Source: Ficedula albicollis (taxonomy: Eukaryota; Chordata; Aves; Passeriformes; Muscicapidae). From it: a stretch of DNA of 64,000 nucleotides. Shown here one piece after another: positions 35,299 through 48,012 of this stretch. Positions within the stretch are counted from its first letter, which is position 1. Each line of letters starts with the position of its first letter. Below the pieces are notes generated by a model that was not told the DNA's origin, made no database searches, and saw only the letters and a list, made by a program, of their open reading frames with translations. The stretch spans positions 4,875,026 through 4,939,025 of the forward strand of contig NC_021678.1 of NCBI RefSeq assembly GCF_000247815.1, read 5' to 3'. The translations under genes and the position numbers were made by a program.

Positions 35299-37052
35299 GC
35301 ACTGTTTGGCATAGTGTCTCAGTCTTCCACAGCATACACGCAGCTCAACAGGGCTTTGACTACTGTTCCCTGGCACTGAAAAGCTGCCAGGCTGATTAGG
35401 ATAATTTTTCTTGAAATGCCCTCTTTGGCTGCATTGAAAACAACTCCTGGAGTTTTGCACAGCTGCAGCAACCTGTTTTGTAAGCTACTCCATCTGATAC
35501 TGCGTTGTCCTGACTTTGCTGCAAGCCTCAATCATATCTATCAGCATAGGATTCTGCAGCGGCAATAGGATTTGTTTACACTCTGAATTCGCATTATCTT
35601 TAGCCAGCTGTAAAAGCAAAGTCTCTTGGGCTACTACGTTACCGATTTGTTTCTCAATCGCCTCTCTGAGACTATCTATAAATGGGATATGCGACTCACT
35701 AGGCTTCTGCTTAATCATTGCCCATGACTGACAAGGAGTCCCTACATTCAGTATGTGCTGCATCACCAGAAATGCAAGCTTTTTTCCTGTTGTAGCACTA
35801 AGGGATGCAGTTGGGCTTGGAGCTGTGGGGCATTAGTCGGAGGGTCCCCCATGAGCTGGGGCAGACCAGCTCCAAAGGGAGGGTCATCCTGAAAATGCTC
35901 TAGATTACTTAGGGCAACCTCATTCACTAACCATCTTTACTGCGACTCAAAAATCAGCATCTGAGATGGGGAGAAGCAGATCTGTGCTATCTGCAAAAAA
36001 TCAAAGGCGGTTAACTCATTAGTAAGGATACCTCACAGCATAGACAGAGTGAAATGAGAAGTAAACCCACGCTGCATCACTGTATTTCTTAAGTCTTTGA
36101 TTACTCTCCAGTGAAAAGGCTCCCACTCATCCAGGCTGCCTCCATTATTTCAGATCACAGGACATGCTAGAATCTGATTCGCCAAGTCTAGCTCCCCTGC
36201 CTCCCGTGCTTGTTCACACAATTTTGCCCAGAATCTTTTTGGATCTGCCCCTGTTACCTGACCTGCCACTGGTTTTGGTGCAAGTATTTCTTGCAGTGGA
36301 GGGGGGGGTTGGTAGACATCCTGCTTCCTTTAACTCTGCTGATTGTGATGAATCGATCAAAACATGCTCTGGCTGTGAACGGGATGCACCATCGGCTTTT
36401 GCCAGTGGGGAGTGTGCTTGCACATCTGCAGCCTCCAAGCAGCCTCCTCCACAGCATGCTGCTGGCTGCAGAGGACAGACAGGAGTCTGTCGTTCGATGT
36501 TGCTGATACAGCCCCACCAATTCTCCCTGGGGCTCAGCAGTCCCGGCTCCATCCACGGCAGCAGAACTCGGAAGCGGCTCCTGGTCAGCTCCACACCATC
36601 CATGTGGCAAAAGAGGCAGCTGTTTGCCAATGGAAGCTGCAGCAGCCGGCAGCCCTTTCTCAGCAATCCACGCAGGCTCCTGGCTGTCACCCCAAACCTC
36701 TGTGGGCCGCTGCACTTGCACGAGTGTTGGGGTCACAGTGGCTCTGCCATGGCTGGGCTGGAGCCGCTTCCCAAGACCTTGGAATTTCATCGTCACCATC
36801 TGGCTGAAGAGCGCAACTCTTGGGCTATGCTGTCAGGATAGGACCCTCCAAGGAAGGGGCAGTTGTGGAGGGACGAAGAGACCAAGGGGACACAGCTGCA
36901 GGGATGGATTCGGCTGCTGGAGTGGCAGCTGCCCCTGGAACTGGGGGAGCAATGGCAGCGACTGCTGCTTCTCTACTGGCCTGAATTTGTAACAAAGTGT
37001 CCCAAACTACATGCCACGTTTTGAGCAACCCTGAGGCTGCCTTGTTCCCCAA
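35299..37052 (-). pseudogene. gag: ERV gag remnant (matrix, capsid, nucleocapsid)
   Basis: Gag is the structural polyprotein of the virion. The start is chosen at 37052, where the frame opens Met-Gly-Asn-Lys, the glycine being the usual myristoylation site, about 390 bases after the primer binding site. A Pro/Ala-rich part follows (about 36900-36250) with frame changes. Capsid sequence follows, with the major homology region at 35709-35668 (Q-x3-E-x4-F-x3-L pattern, Arg replaced by Ser). A stop at 35485-35487 separates it from the nucleocapsid. Zinc knuckle 1 (35442-35401) is CX2CX4HX4 with the last Cys changed to Tyr. Knuckle 2 (35340-35299) has lost its first Cys to Arg. The plus-strand frame of 225 codons over this region is a shadow. 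Confidence 0.85.
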
Positions 37053-37445
37053 TGTGGCTGCATCTCACAGCGCGTGCCCTGCTTCTTCCCATGTTTCAAC
37101 AAAGAAGGGAGCCTGTGCATTCATTCTCACGCTGTTTCATCCACACCAAACAAACAAAATGCATAGCGCCCGTTCCTCACACCTTTTGTCTCTCCTCTGT
37201 AATACTTGCAGCGAGATGTCCAATGTGGACTCTGCTGATATCTGAGCCCCCATTCCTATGCTCCCAGCCACTCACCTCTGGTGGTGCATTTGTTTGAAAG
37301 TCATCCGGACATGCAAGCTGCAGTCTGCCTGCTTTGCTCTTAGGCTCCTGGGCCGCCTGACTCAGTTCTCAGGCTCCTGGTCTGCCTGGCTCTAGCTGGC
37401 TCTTACTGCTCTTAGGTCCACAGTCATCTGCTCAAATCACCTCAG

Positions 37446-37464
37446 GATCACGTCGGGTGCTCCA
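37446..37464 (-). other. ERV primer binding site, tRNA-Trp-like
   Basis: The plus strand reads 'gatcacgtcgggtgctcca'. Compared with the 3' end of tRNA-Trp (ending GTCACCA) it matches at 16 of 19 positions, including the first 12 and the terminal CCA. It lies a couple of bases inside the 5' LTR, where a primer binding site belongs. Avian alpharetroviruses also use tRNA-Trp. Confidence 0.7.
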
Positions 37465-37466
37465 GA

Positions 37467-37762
37467 TGATGGAGGAGGTACAACTGACACCGAAGAAGGC
37501 TTCGGGCATCAGCACTTTATTGACCTCCAGTATAACCTTTTATAATCTTCATTTTACACGCATTCCACCTGTGTGCCCCCTCTACCCATCTGTGATTGGT
37601 CAGGACACCTCAGCATTTCTTGTTGCTTTACCTTTAATACTGTTCAGCTGTCCTACACAGTTGTAGCCCATCAGGGATGAGGTTCGGCCACAGCCCAATT
37701 CCCAATCACCAGTGTGTGCGTCCACGCATCTGTTGTAATTTGCTACACTCAGCATCTGCACA
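37467..37762 (-). repeat. ERV 5' LTR
   Basis: On the minus strand the LTR runs from about 'tgtgcagatgctgagtgtag' to 'acctcctccatca'. It contains a CCAAT box ('gaccaatcac', 37602-37593), a TATA box ('attataaaagg', about 37548-37538) and an AATAAA poly(A) signal at 37522-37517, followed by a short putative U5. The poly(A) signal lies just 3' of the TATA box and so probably in U3, implying a short R, as in alpharetroviruses. The outer boundary is approximate because no second LTR is present for comparison. Confidence 0.65.
37537..37602 (-). promoter_or_regulatory. LTR core promoter: CCAAT and TATA boxes
   Basis: CCAAT within 'gaccaatcac' lies about 50 bases upstream of 'attataaaagg', a normal RNA polymerase II spacing. 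Transcription would run leftward toward gag. Whether it is still active is unknown. Confidence 0.55.
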
Positions 37763-40402
37763 GAAACTTTTTTTTCCCAAAAATTTAAAAAGACTAGTAT
37801 TTGGTAAAATCTCTTTAAAAATACATCTTTTTTTCTGTGATCAAAAAATAATCTGAGTAATTCCATCAGAAATTCTTTTAAGACTGAAACTAGAATTTGA
37901 CAATGAGTTAGATGAATGTATTTTGACATTTATAAAAGTGTTCAGCATTTTTCTCTTGATATACATTACAGATACAAGCATTCTTCTAAACAAAGGTATG
38001 TCTTTTTATATACAGGAAGGTTGCAGTCCTCTTTTAAATTTCAGAGTTACAATTTCTAGATTAGAAGAATAAAAAACATTTCAGTGATTCAAAACACCAA
38101 AATCAAGAAGCTCTGACAGTTTTATATGAAGAATCAGGGCGAATATTATTTTGTGCAATACCTTCATCAAATAATGTAATTTACATGAAGCACAGGGATA
38201 CACAGGATTGGTAATGAGGGCACTGTATGACAGTCAGTACACCCAATTAGAAGCCTGGTATCTTGATTAGAGGCCCCGTTCCAGTGACTAATCTTTAACG
38301 GTGTAGTTACAGCAGTTGGTAAACAAAGAAAGAAACAATTGTACTGGGGGAATTCACAGGGAGTATTTATAGCTCAGCTTGATATATTTAACCAAATTAG
38401 AGAAAATGGAATCGATCCCTAATTCATTCAGGACTCTATTTCACATACCCAACACAAAACCAGGCACCAGAAACTCATTAATGGTGATTTTCTTCAGGCT
38501 CTTTTTCTCTTGCTGCAGCAGCTGTTTGTAGAGTGAGGGCAATATATGCTATATATACACTTGGACATGTGATACACATTTAGATGGCTACCATAGGGCT
38601 GGAAGAGGAGATTTGCACTTATCCTATGTCTCTGAACATTGGTACCTGTTAGTTCTGGACAGCAACCTTCAGACAACAGAGCAGAAAAACAGCCATGTGA
38701 GCACCCTTGTTTTGACAGGCCAGCAACACCTCTCCCAGCTCCAGCCCAGACAATCTCTTGAGCTTCTCTAACACAGTCTGGCAGAGGCAATGTTTCTTGG
38801 CTTCACAATCCAAGAGAGGTGAGAAGAGACCTCCAGAAGTGTCCAAGGAAACATCCTCTTTATAAGAGCACAGGCAAAGACCCCATAGGAAAAATGCTGG
38901 CTCTAAAGGCTCCCTTCATATGCAAAGAAAAAAAGGAAATTTCCATAATGCTGCAGTCCATAGACTGTCTCCAGTTCTGGGAAATTCACTTTAAAGTATA
39001 TGCATTATAGGCAGCCATCCAAGCCACATATATAAATATGCCATGTAAGTCTGGGCTGCAAGACCCAATATTCTTTAAGAATAATAAAGCTCAACAGTTT
39101 TTTAGCTGAGTATAGAGGAAAAACATAAAAAAGTCAAATGAGGTGCTGATACTGAAAACTCCTTTCTCTGATTAGAACACAAAATGGCATATAAAAGACA
39201 ACACATTTCATTTGCTGAGGATGTGGAAAATATTTTTTTAGAGTTTTGTCCATTGTGAATAAAACTTCAGCTTCTTCTGTCCTTAACTGTCCAAAAGTGC
39301 TGCAGGTAGGGCAGCACCAACAGCAGTTTGTGGTATTTGCTGTCACTGAAACCTCTCCCAAGATCCTTCATAATAGTGGAAAATGAGCCAAGGCATCTCA
39401 TAGTAAATACACAACAGCAAAGCCCTTTCAGAAATGCATGAATGAATGAATGAATGCACGAGTGAATGACTTGTTGTGCTAAGCAAAGTATCTGAGCACT
39501 CAAGGCTTGCCCTGAAAGCAATCCCTACACAAACATTTTATTTCTGCTACACCTCACCCTGACCTCCAAAGGAGTCAAGCAGTGCTGGAAACTGAAGCCA
39601 CTTTTTACAGACCCTCAGAGTACGTTCATTCCCTTGTGGCAATTGCAAAGCCAAGTTGCATTTTGTTTTCCTTTTTTGACTGGTTGTGAATAAGCATTTT
39701 CCTAATGAATCCCCATACTGATTTTGGGATCGTGATGCACTAGTTATCCCGCTATTTCTGGCTATAATCAGAATCTTCATTGTCTAAATTCTCTGATTTC
39801 AATGCACTAAAATGACAAATCTTTAGTGTGATAACTTTGACCCATGCAGGAAATCAGGAGGCCTTCCTTCACAGTATCTTGATCTCAATTTATCTACGTA
39901 GAAGACTGTGCTGTTGCTTCACTATGAAAACCCCCAATTTAATTAAGCACACTAATGATCTATGGACTCCAAGCCATATTTCCTAAGTCCTCTCTGTGTC
40001 CCTTATCCTGCAGCCTCCTCACTCATGTGATGAGCAGCTAACACAGGTCAAAAGAGGTAAAACACAGTACCCATACACAGGTAAAACCCCAGCAACAAAA
40101 CGCTGCCATATCCCCCAGGAGTATCTGAAACTTGTCTAAAAAGCAGGACATTTTATATCCTTGGCCTAGTCAACACTGTTAGCATGTTTTTGGTGAAATA
40201 AGGATGTTTGAGTTGCTCTGAAACCCAGAGCAGGGTTACCCAGAAGCCACCCAGCACTTGGAGGCCCTCGGAGGGCACAGGAGCATGAAAAGCTGATTTT
40301 CCTGCTATTAACTGCAGAAAGCAGTTAACTTTCCCAGGGAAACAATAGGAATTTTCTTGTGTTTAATACTTAAACTGTGAATGAAATATTAATAATGAAT
40401 GT
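37763..40402. other. Unique non-coding sequence
   Basis: AT-rich flank of the retrovirus. A short (GAAT)n run lies at about 39438-39457. No gene or interspersed repeat recognised. Confidence 0.5.
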
Positions 40403-41036
40403 CAGCCTACTTCTAATTTCTATCAGTGAAAGCATATGCTGCAGTCTCCTCCATTTCCAGCAGGAAAGAAACCATGGGGACTCTAGTCTTTTGTTATTAA
40501 AGCATGAAAGTAGCAGTATTAGGCTGTGCGGATTTAAATTTGTCATAATTTTTCTCTAGGATAATATTTACAGTATTTCAGAGTGCATGTGTGTGAGCGG
40601 CATTATGTACCCACTTGGTAGTTTGTCTGAACATCTGCTTTCATGGTCTGTGCTCACAAAGGCCTGGTTCTCTCCATTCTGGTCTGGTATGAAAAGTATT
40701 ACTCTTGGTGTGACAGATTTGTCACATTTCCTGTTCAGCACACCAGAAGTTTCCACAGCGTTTGTTCTTTAGGACAGACACCCCATTCCAACTTGAGTGT
40801 AGGAGAGACTTTGGGCAAGCCAAGAGTGCCAAGATCATTAGTTAATGATGATCGTCACTGTTTTAAAAACTATTTTAAGACATATTAAAGAAGTATCTTT
40901 AAAAAGTAGTCCATGGGGGAAACTGAGATGAAGAAAGAAATCAGTATGTCACAAAGAGATGGAGGAAATGACTCCAGTATATCATGCACTAGCTTTCCTC
41001 TGCTCCCTCTCTTTTCTGAAATCCCATAGAGGTGAA
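40403..41036. repeat. Tandem duplication, 634-bp unit, copy 1
   Basis: The whole 634-base unit starting 'cagcctacttctaatttct' repeats immediately downstream. I find two differences only (40599 G versus 41233 A, and 41028 A versus 41662 G). Open frames inside are duplicated identically and have no recognisable family. Confidence 0.96.
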
Positions 41037-41670
41037 CAGCCTACTTCTAATTTCTATCAGTGAAAGCATATGCTGCAGTCTCCTCCATTTCCAGCAGGAA
41101 AGAAACCATGGGGACTCTAGTCTTTTGTTATTAAAGCATGAAAGTAGCAGTATTAGGCTGTGCGGATTTAAATTTGTCATAATTTTTCTCTAGGATAATA
41201 TTTACAGTATTTCAGAGTGCATGTGTGTGAGCAGCATTATGTACCCACTTGGTAGTTTGTCTGAACATCTGCTTTCATGGTCTGTGCTCACAAAGGCCTG
41301 GTTCTCTCCATTCTGGTCTGGTATGAAAAGTATTACTCTTGGTGTGACAGATTTGTCACATTTCCTGTTCAGCACACCAGAAGTTTCCACAGCGTTTGTT
41401 CTTTAGGACAGACACCCCATTCCAACTTGAGTGTAGGAGAGACTTTGGGCAAGCCAAGAGTGCCAAGATCATTAGTTAATGATGATCGTCACTGTTTTAA
41501 AAACTATTTTAAGACATATTAAAGAAGTATCTTTAAAAAGTAGTCCATGGGGGAAACTGAGATGAAGAAAGAAATCAGTATGTCACAAAGAGATGGAGGA
41601 AATGACTCCAGTATATCATGCACTAGCTTTCCTCTGCTCCCTCTCTTTTCTGAAATCCCATGGAGGTGAA
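41037..41670. repeat. Tandem duplication, 634-bp unit, copy 2
   Basis: Second copy, about 99.7 percent identical to 40403-41036. It ends at 'catggaggtgaa' and runs directly into another, smaller tandem duplication, so breakpoints cluster here. Confidence 0.96.
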
Positions 41671-41785
41671 AACATTATGCAAGCCACTAAAAGAACAGAG
41701 ATGGTACAGGAAAAAATCATAAAGTAAAACATTATGCAAGCCACTAAAAGAACAGAGAAGTTGGTACAGGAAAAAATCATAAAGT
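41669..41785. repeat. Tandem duplication, 57/60-bp unit x2
   Basis: 'aaaacattatgcaagccact' occurs at 41669 and 41726. The second copy carries three extra bases ('agagaagttgg' versus 'agagatgg'). Confidence 0.93.
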
Positions 41786-42196
41786 GAAAAGAGAAGAAGA
41801 AAATTTGCACAGATAAAACAACCAAGAAAAATGATTTAAAAACCCCACAGCTTTTAGAAACACTAAGAAATTTTAATACACCTTCAAAAAAGTGGCAAAA
41901 TACATCTCAAAGAGCATAAAAGAGAAAAAAGAACAATTCATCTGGCAGTATAAAAGATGAAACAAAAATGTTTACTCTAACAGCCACATTTTACATCCTT
42001 TTACAAAAGAGAGGCAAAAGGGCACAATCGCATGGTTTTGGAAGAAGCTATTTCCCTGTATACATAATGCAGCTGAAAATTAGTGTCCCTGCATCTGAAA
42101 GGGATGGAACCTTGGAGGGGCTTGAAAAGCCACTTGACCTATATCCCTGATCTGAAACCTGACTGACCTCAATCAAAAGGACTCCTGGAGGATATT
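41786..42196. other. Unique non-coding sequence
   Basis: A-rich sequence with no recognised feature. Confidence 0.5.
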
Positions 42197-42430
42197 GTTT
42201 CTCCTCTTGCTAAAAGTTCTGCTGGAATCTTTTCTTCTCAGTGAGTAAAGAAGACCTCACCAACTACCTTACAAGCTTACTCCAGTGTTGCATCCCTCCT
42301 TGCCACTCAAAGAGTTTCTCCTCTTGCTAAAAGTTCTGCTGGAATCTTTTCTTCTCAGTGAGTAAAGAAGACCTCACCAACTACCTTACAAGCTTACTCC
42401 GGTGTTGCATCCCTGCTTGCCACCCAAAGC
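42197..42430. repeat. Tandem duplication, 117-bp unit x2
   Basis: 'gtttctcctcttgctaaaag' at 42197 and 42314. The copies differ at a few bases (for example 'actccagtg' versus 'actccggtg', and 'ccctccttg' versus 'ccctgcttg'). Confidence 0.95.
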
Positions 42431-45400
42431 TTTTTTCCCAATGTCCAACTTGCATCACTTTTGGTGTGTTTTAAACCCTAGATCAGGAATCTGATGTGCT
42501 GTGGGCACTGAGAATGGGGGGAACAGCATTTAAAATGAGCTTTTACCTTCTTGATGGCTTAAAGTGGCTTTTTTCAGCCTAGTCCTGATGAAACAATCCC
42601 CTCTTCTAAACTTTCTACCCATTCTCCTCTGTATTTTCCCCAGTGTCCCATTTTTCCTGTCCTCCCAGCCCCAAGAGCAGCAGCAGGAGTCATGGCCCTC
42701 GTGCTAACTCTGCTGTCCTGGCTGAGCATCCCTCAGTCCTTTCTCTCCTAGGAAAGGCTGGATTCGCTGCTTTAGGATTTATTAAACCCTCCAAATTCTC
42801 TTCTGTGCTTTTGTAGCTTGTTGGGTTTCCCCTGGCCTGACTCTGAGCAGATGATTGCTCCTGCCCAGGGGTAAGACTTTAACTTCACACTGAATCCTGC
42901 TCTCATTAAAGGCCAGATGGCTTTTCAAATTAGTGAACTTCCTTTTAATCCTGTATTTTCTTCTAAAATCAAGAATTTTAATCTTGTATCCCTTTAAACC
43001 AGTATTATCTGTAACTGTGTAACTAACTAGCTATTTCAGCATTCAGGAAAATTTCCCAAGACCAGGCTTTGAAGGAATCAGGCTTATGAAGAGGCCTTGC
43101 ATTTTAGAAGAGAACCACAGACAGCTGCATCCAGCTTACATTGCTTTATCTATTCTCCTCATGGGAATGCCAAATGCAACCCTGCCAAAAGCTTCATCTC
43201 TGCTGGAATCCAAGCCTAGGACTCTCTCTGCTTTCCCTCTAAGAAGGCTTTTGGCATTAGCACTGGAAGAAATCTGATTGCTGTGGTTTAAACTGAATTT
43301 AATTTTGACAAAATTATGCTGCCTCTTCTTGATCACTTGTCAGAGGTTAATTATCTTGGAGCTGCTCAAAAATAGTTTATTTGGGCCAGTAATTTTTCTC
43401 CTGCTTAGCCATTTTTTGTCAAGCACTGGACTAGCAATGTTTACTGGCTCCCCCTCAGCCTAGTTAAGATTTCAAATAAGCTTCCTGATGGATCTGAGAT
43501 TGCTTCACCACTTGAAGAGATCCTCTGTGATTAAAGCCATTGGGTCCAATTAATCTGAGATCATTCAATAGCTGCACGTTTTCCTGCCCAGTGACCGTGG
43601 GCAGGTGGTCCCTTTTGCAGGGGAGCCCATAAATGTTTCTCTCTCTGAAGCAAAGATTTACATGCAAAGAAGGAAAGACAGTCCTGTCTTTTTCTTTTCC
43701 CCCATGGAACAGACTCCAGAGAACCCTCTAGATTACAGACCCCAAAGAACCCAGCCCAGCAGAAAGCAGGAAAATCAACATCATCATTAAACACCCCTCC
43801 AATGTAATCAGGGGCTACGCATGTTCCAGCCAAGATATTACTGAGGATTTTTTCCAATTGGAACCAAATCAGTTTCTGTATTTGCCTTCAAAACAGGCAT
43901 GTTTACACAACAGCATTCAGCTGAGATACCAGAACTGGGTATGTAAGAAAACCTGTCCAGCAGATGCTTTGAGAAATGCAAATAATCAAATAATTGATTC
44001 CTTCCAGAAAACTCTTATGGCCAGGAAACCTCAGAATATTAAAAATTTATGCCAAGAAAAAAAGAAAAAAGGAAGGAAGCAGCAGCAGAGCCTCTGCTCA
44101 GGGCTGCAGACACCTGCAGAAATACATTCCTGACGCTGCATCCATCAGTGAAGTGATGCTGGATAACAGGAGAGGGCGAAACAACGGGATCAAGCTCTCC
44201 AAACTTTGACTAGGTGGTAGGCTTGGTGTGAGACCAGCCTTCATTGTCCCATAGGAGACTGTGTGCTGCTGAAAGGGCTTTCAGGATCTGGCAAGGGAGA
44301 ATGGAGGGTGCACGCCTCAGTCCTGGGAGCTGACACAGCTCCAGCCAGGAACCTCTGCCTAACAGATTACCCCTTTGCTGGAAGTGACACATGGGCTGGG
44401 CAGGGGTTTATCTCCTCTCACTTGTGCTTCACAGCACAGCCCTGAAACAAATCACCTTCCTCACACATCCAGCAAGGCAAGGACTGCCAAGATCAGGTTG
44501 GAAAGCAGTTTCACAGCATTATTACACAGAGCACGTCACCTTTGGAGAGCCCTTTGTGTGCAACTACACCACAGCCCATAAAACAAATCAGGGATTCCCA
44601 TCTCCAAGAAGAAAGGTATCCCTAATCCAACATTCACCTCAATAAAGGATAACACTGACTCTTCACACCTGCAAAGTCAATGTGCCATAAATCGCTACCA
44701 GAACTTTCCCTTTTTAAAGAGAAAGATTTTTTTTCCTATGAATTACTATCAGAGTAATGCAGACAATGCATGAATCATAGTTATCTGTTAACTTCAAACA
44801 ATTTCAGGTATATCTGGGATCCTTGAATATCTACAGTAAGGTAAAATTTGACATCTCCTTCTGTACAGAGTCATCTAATATTGACAGAAGGCTTGAAATA
44901 CCTATGTCTGAGTAAAAATGCCTAGAAGATTGGGTGAATTATCTAAGTAAGACATAATACTCAGCCTCCTTTCAGGTTTTGAAGTGCTCTGCATGTGGAG
45001 GGCACACTTCCCCACAGCCTCTTGCTCAACTGAAATAACTGGAAGAAACTTAAACCAATTATCAGAGGTGAGCTTGGATCTCTGCTCCAGGAATAACATC
45101 CTGCTGCTTTTACTGCTTGTACATCACTGTTCACTTCCAGTGGCACGGGGGCAAGATGTGCTGGGCTCCCTCTTTGAATGAGAGGCTGACAAAGCCACAG
45201 GGAAACCTGCACTTTTGTAACACCATGGGCTGGAGTTTAAAGCTTTCCCAAATAGCAGCTGTGGCTTTCAATTCCAGGTAGTTTAACAGCAAATTCCACA
45301 AAGCATTCCCACAGAGTCTCCAGCATGGGAAAATTCAGTCTATAAATGACTATAAAATACCCCCTGCTTCCTGCATGGCAGACTAATATAGATGTGTGGT

Positions 45401-46133
45401 TTGAAAAGAAAAATTCAGAGCCGAGTTTGTCCCCAGTGTTATTAAAACTGTCACAGCACTGACAGAAACTGCCTGGCTCCCAGCTTTTAGCTCAGCACAT
45501 TCCCTGTACCACCAAACCTGACACATGCACACAAGAAGATGAAAATACCAGAACAAACCATCCAATATCTGCTTTGGAAAGAAAGTACCATCATGACAAA
45601 ACAGATACTAAGGATAACTTTACTGTAACTTCCACAGCACAGAGAGGAAAAAGAAAGATTTCAGCATTGCACAACTCCAATTAATGCCATTTGAAGCATT
45701 ATAACAATTTATTCTTGCAAAAATTACAAAGCATTAAACCTGTATTAAACCAGTCCATTAAACCAGGCCAGTTTCAGCACTAAAACCTTGCCTTGGGCAG
45801 TCTTCTTAAGCAAGGAGATGGAAAAGCTGTTCTTCCCCTGTTTTTTACAGAGAGTGAAATGAAACAAGAAGTAGGGGCTGGAGAAAAAGAACACACTTTC
45901 ACATTGTTCAGGCATGCTGTAAATTAAAAGGTCTGTGCAGAATTGGTCTATGCCCCCAAATGTCTAAAGTCACAGGTAAGAACTAGTCATAAGGCAGAAA
46001 ATACATTAAGAACACTGGTATTTAATACAAGAATAAATGTTGAACCTGCAATTTCATGATACAAAAAATAAAATCAAATGCAGCAAAAGACCTTAGAAAA
46101 AGCATGTCTGCTGAGGACCCAAAGGCTGAAGAC
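42431..46133. other. Unique non-coding sequence
   Basis: About 3.7 kb without recognised repeat or gene. The stretch 43240-43420 ('ctgattgctgtggtttaaac' onward) has the look of conserved non-coding DNA. This is an impression only. Confidence 0.45.
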
Positions 46134-46413
46134 AAGGACTGCCCAGAGAGACCTCACAACAGGGAGTAAACGTCAAGTACAACCAAAATCCCTTGTGTTT
46201 GGGGCATGAATTCTTGGGTACGGCTCATGATTCAGCGTCAAGTACAACCAAAATCCCTTGTGTTTGGGGCATGAATTCTTGGGTACGGCTCCAGGCTCAT
46301 GATTCAGCCTAAGGACTGCCCAGAGAGACCTCACAACAGGGAGTAAACGTCAAGTACAACCAAAATCCCTTGTGTTTGGGGCATGAATTCTTGGGTACGG
46401 CTCATGATTCAGC
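46134..46413. repeat. Nested tandem duplication, three partial copies
   Basis: 'aaggactgcccagagagacc' occurs at 46134 and 46311. The downstream block beginning 'cgtcaagtacaaccaaaat' occurs three times, at 46171, 46236 and 46348. The middle copy lacks the first part and has an extra 'ccagg' before 'ctcatgattc'. At least two successive duplication steps are needed. Confidence 0.95.
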
Positions 46414-48012
46414 CTCCCGGTGGAGGAAAAGGTGCATTTAGAGGACATAAGATTACACAAACCAGAAAACATTTATTGACTCAGTAGGTTCAGCACCTTG
46501 GCACAGGCACCTTGCACTGTTTCAGATGATCCCAGCTCCCAAAGCCAAGGGTATGGGAAGAGTTACTGCTTGGAGATCTTTCCCTGTGTGGATGCCCAGT
46601 GTTTTCACAGTGAAGGTGTCCTTCCTCCCTCTGGCACAGCAATGATCTCTGCCTTTACTTTTTGCCATTTGAATGTCTATTTGAACATGTTCTCCTTTGA
46701 CACACAGTAATTTCCAGTGTAGTCACAAGAACACAAACAGAAGAAGACATCCTCAAAGTGAAGGCATTTAACATAATTTAACATGTGCAGTGCTGCATGG
46801 ATCTGTTCAGTAATTTATGATAACCACATACCACAAGTGATGATCTCTTACCTCAATCTGTTGCCATGTTCTTTCAGACCACAATACCCATACTTGTCCC
46901 TGTGCTTTCTTGCAGGAGTATCCATCACAGGTAAAACTTTCACCAGGCATTTGTCAAGTTACCTGACCTGAAAGAAAATATTTCTATTAGCTGCCATGGT
47001 CATAACACCTGAGAACCTCAGAAAAAATTAATGAACACTCTCTGCAGAAGAGTCTTCATGTACAGCAAAAGATCTCAGTTACAGGGAACTTAAAGGTGGA
47101 TTGAATTCACTGAATACTGCCAGGTAAGGTTTAGACACCATTAGACAAGACAATCATTAAATCTCCTGCAAAAGCTAATGAAAGGAATCTACTTCTGAAG
47201 GTCACTTATTCTCAATATTCCAAAACAGAGGCAGGATACACTATCTGCTGAAGCTCAGTCAGACTTTCCCTCTTAGAAATGGAAGTTTAGACTTCATGCC
47301 TTATTTCTGCATATTTAGACTGCAAACTTATCCCCATTTCAGGATATCTGAGCAGATTTTCCTTTCTGATGGACAGGGTAATTGTCTTCCTCCAGGAAAG
47401 GGTTCAGATGTATGGAGGATCCAGCAAAAAGAGGGACCCATCCTAATCTAGTATATGAAACTTTCCATTAAAGCCTTTTGGATTGAAAATTGTAGACAAG
47501 AGGGAAAATTGCAGACAAGAAGGAAAATTTAGCTGAATAAAGCTGCAGCATGACTTGCAGCTTTGAAGAATTCCCCTTTTTCCTCTGGATAAATGGGTGA
47601 CTTGGCCAGTGAGCAAATGTGCTGATGACAGCCTGCTCATCACCAGCCACTCCCTGGGGTGTCAGCAGCAGGCAGGGGGCCAGGATGCTGAATGCTGACA
47701 TTCCCTACCTGTGACACCTTCAGCAATGAGATGTCAGCTGGGGAGGCAGAGACACCACATACATCTGCTCATCCATGCTGTCCAACGATGACAACAGGAA
47801 ACACTGGAAATAAGGATGGAGCTCATGGAAAGCCTGAGAGCATGAAGCAAACTTGTTTTGGATTACCCAGACCCCATCAGACCCACCAGACTGGGCACCA
47901 GGGCCAGTACAAAAGAACACAAAGGACAGGAAAGCTCCTTCATAGGTATTTAAAAACATGTTAGAGCTTTATCTGACATACCCCACTTCAGCAGTAAAGC
48001 ATCATCTTCAGC
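46414..48012. other. Unique non-coding sequence
   Basis: A small imperfect direct repeat of about 20 bases lies near 47487-47528 ('aaaattgtagacaagaggg' then 'aaaattgcagacaagaagg'). No gene or interspersed repeat recognised. Confidence 0.5.

Larger units (their letters stand above)
31710..37762 (-). mobile_element. Endogenous retrovirus, class II (beta-like), 3'-truncated and decayed
   Basis: In minus-strand order the element shows a 5' LTR, a tRNA-Trp-like primer binding site, a gag start with Met-Gly, a capsid major homology region, two decayed zinc knuckles, a dUTPase-like segment, protease, and reverse transcriptase. The dUTPase in the pro region and two CCHC boxes fit betaretrovirus-like (ERVK-type) elements. 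Coding regions have stops and frame changes. A 1.56-kb LTR-like sequence is inserted inside RT. RNase H, integrase, env and the 3' LTR are missing: homology ends about 31710, where a plus-strand LTR-like sequence begins. The element cannot be functional. Confidence 0.88.

Noticed and set aside
36164..36841. 225-codon plus-strand frame, the longest non-repeat frame in the window
   Set aside because: It lies antisense to the GC-rich gag remnant of the minus-strand retrovirus and is a shadow.
46134..46413. CRISPR-like array of direct repeats
   Set aside because: Only two or three copies, no regular spacers, and a vertebrate genome. It is a nested tandem duplication.
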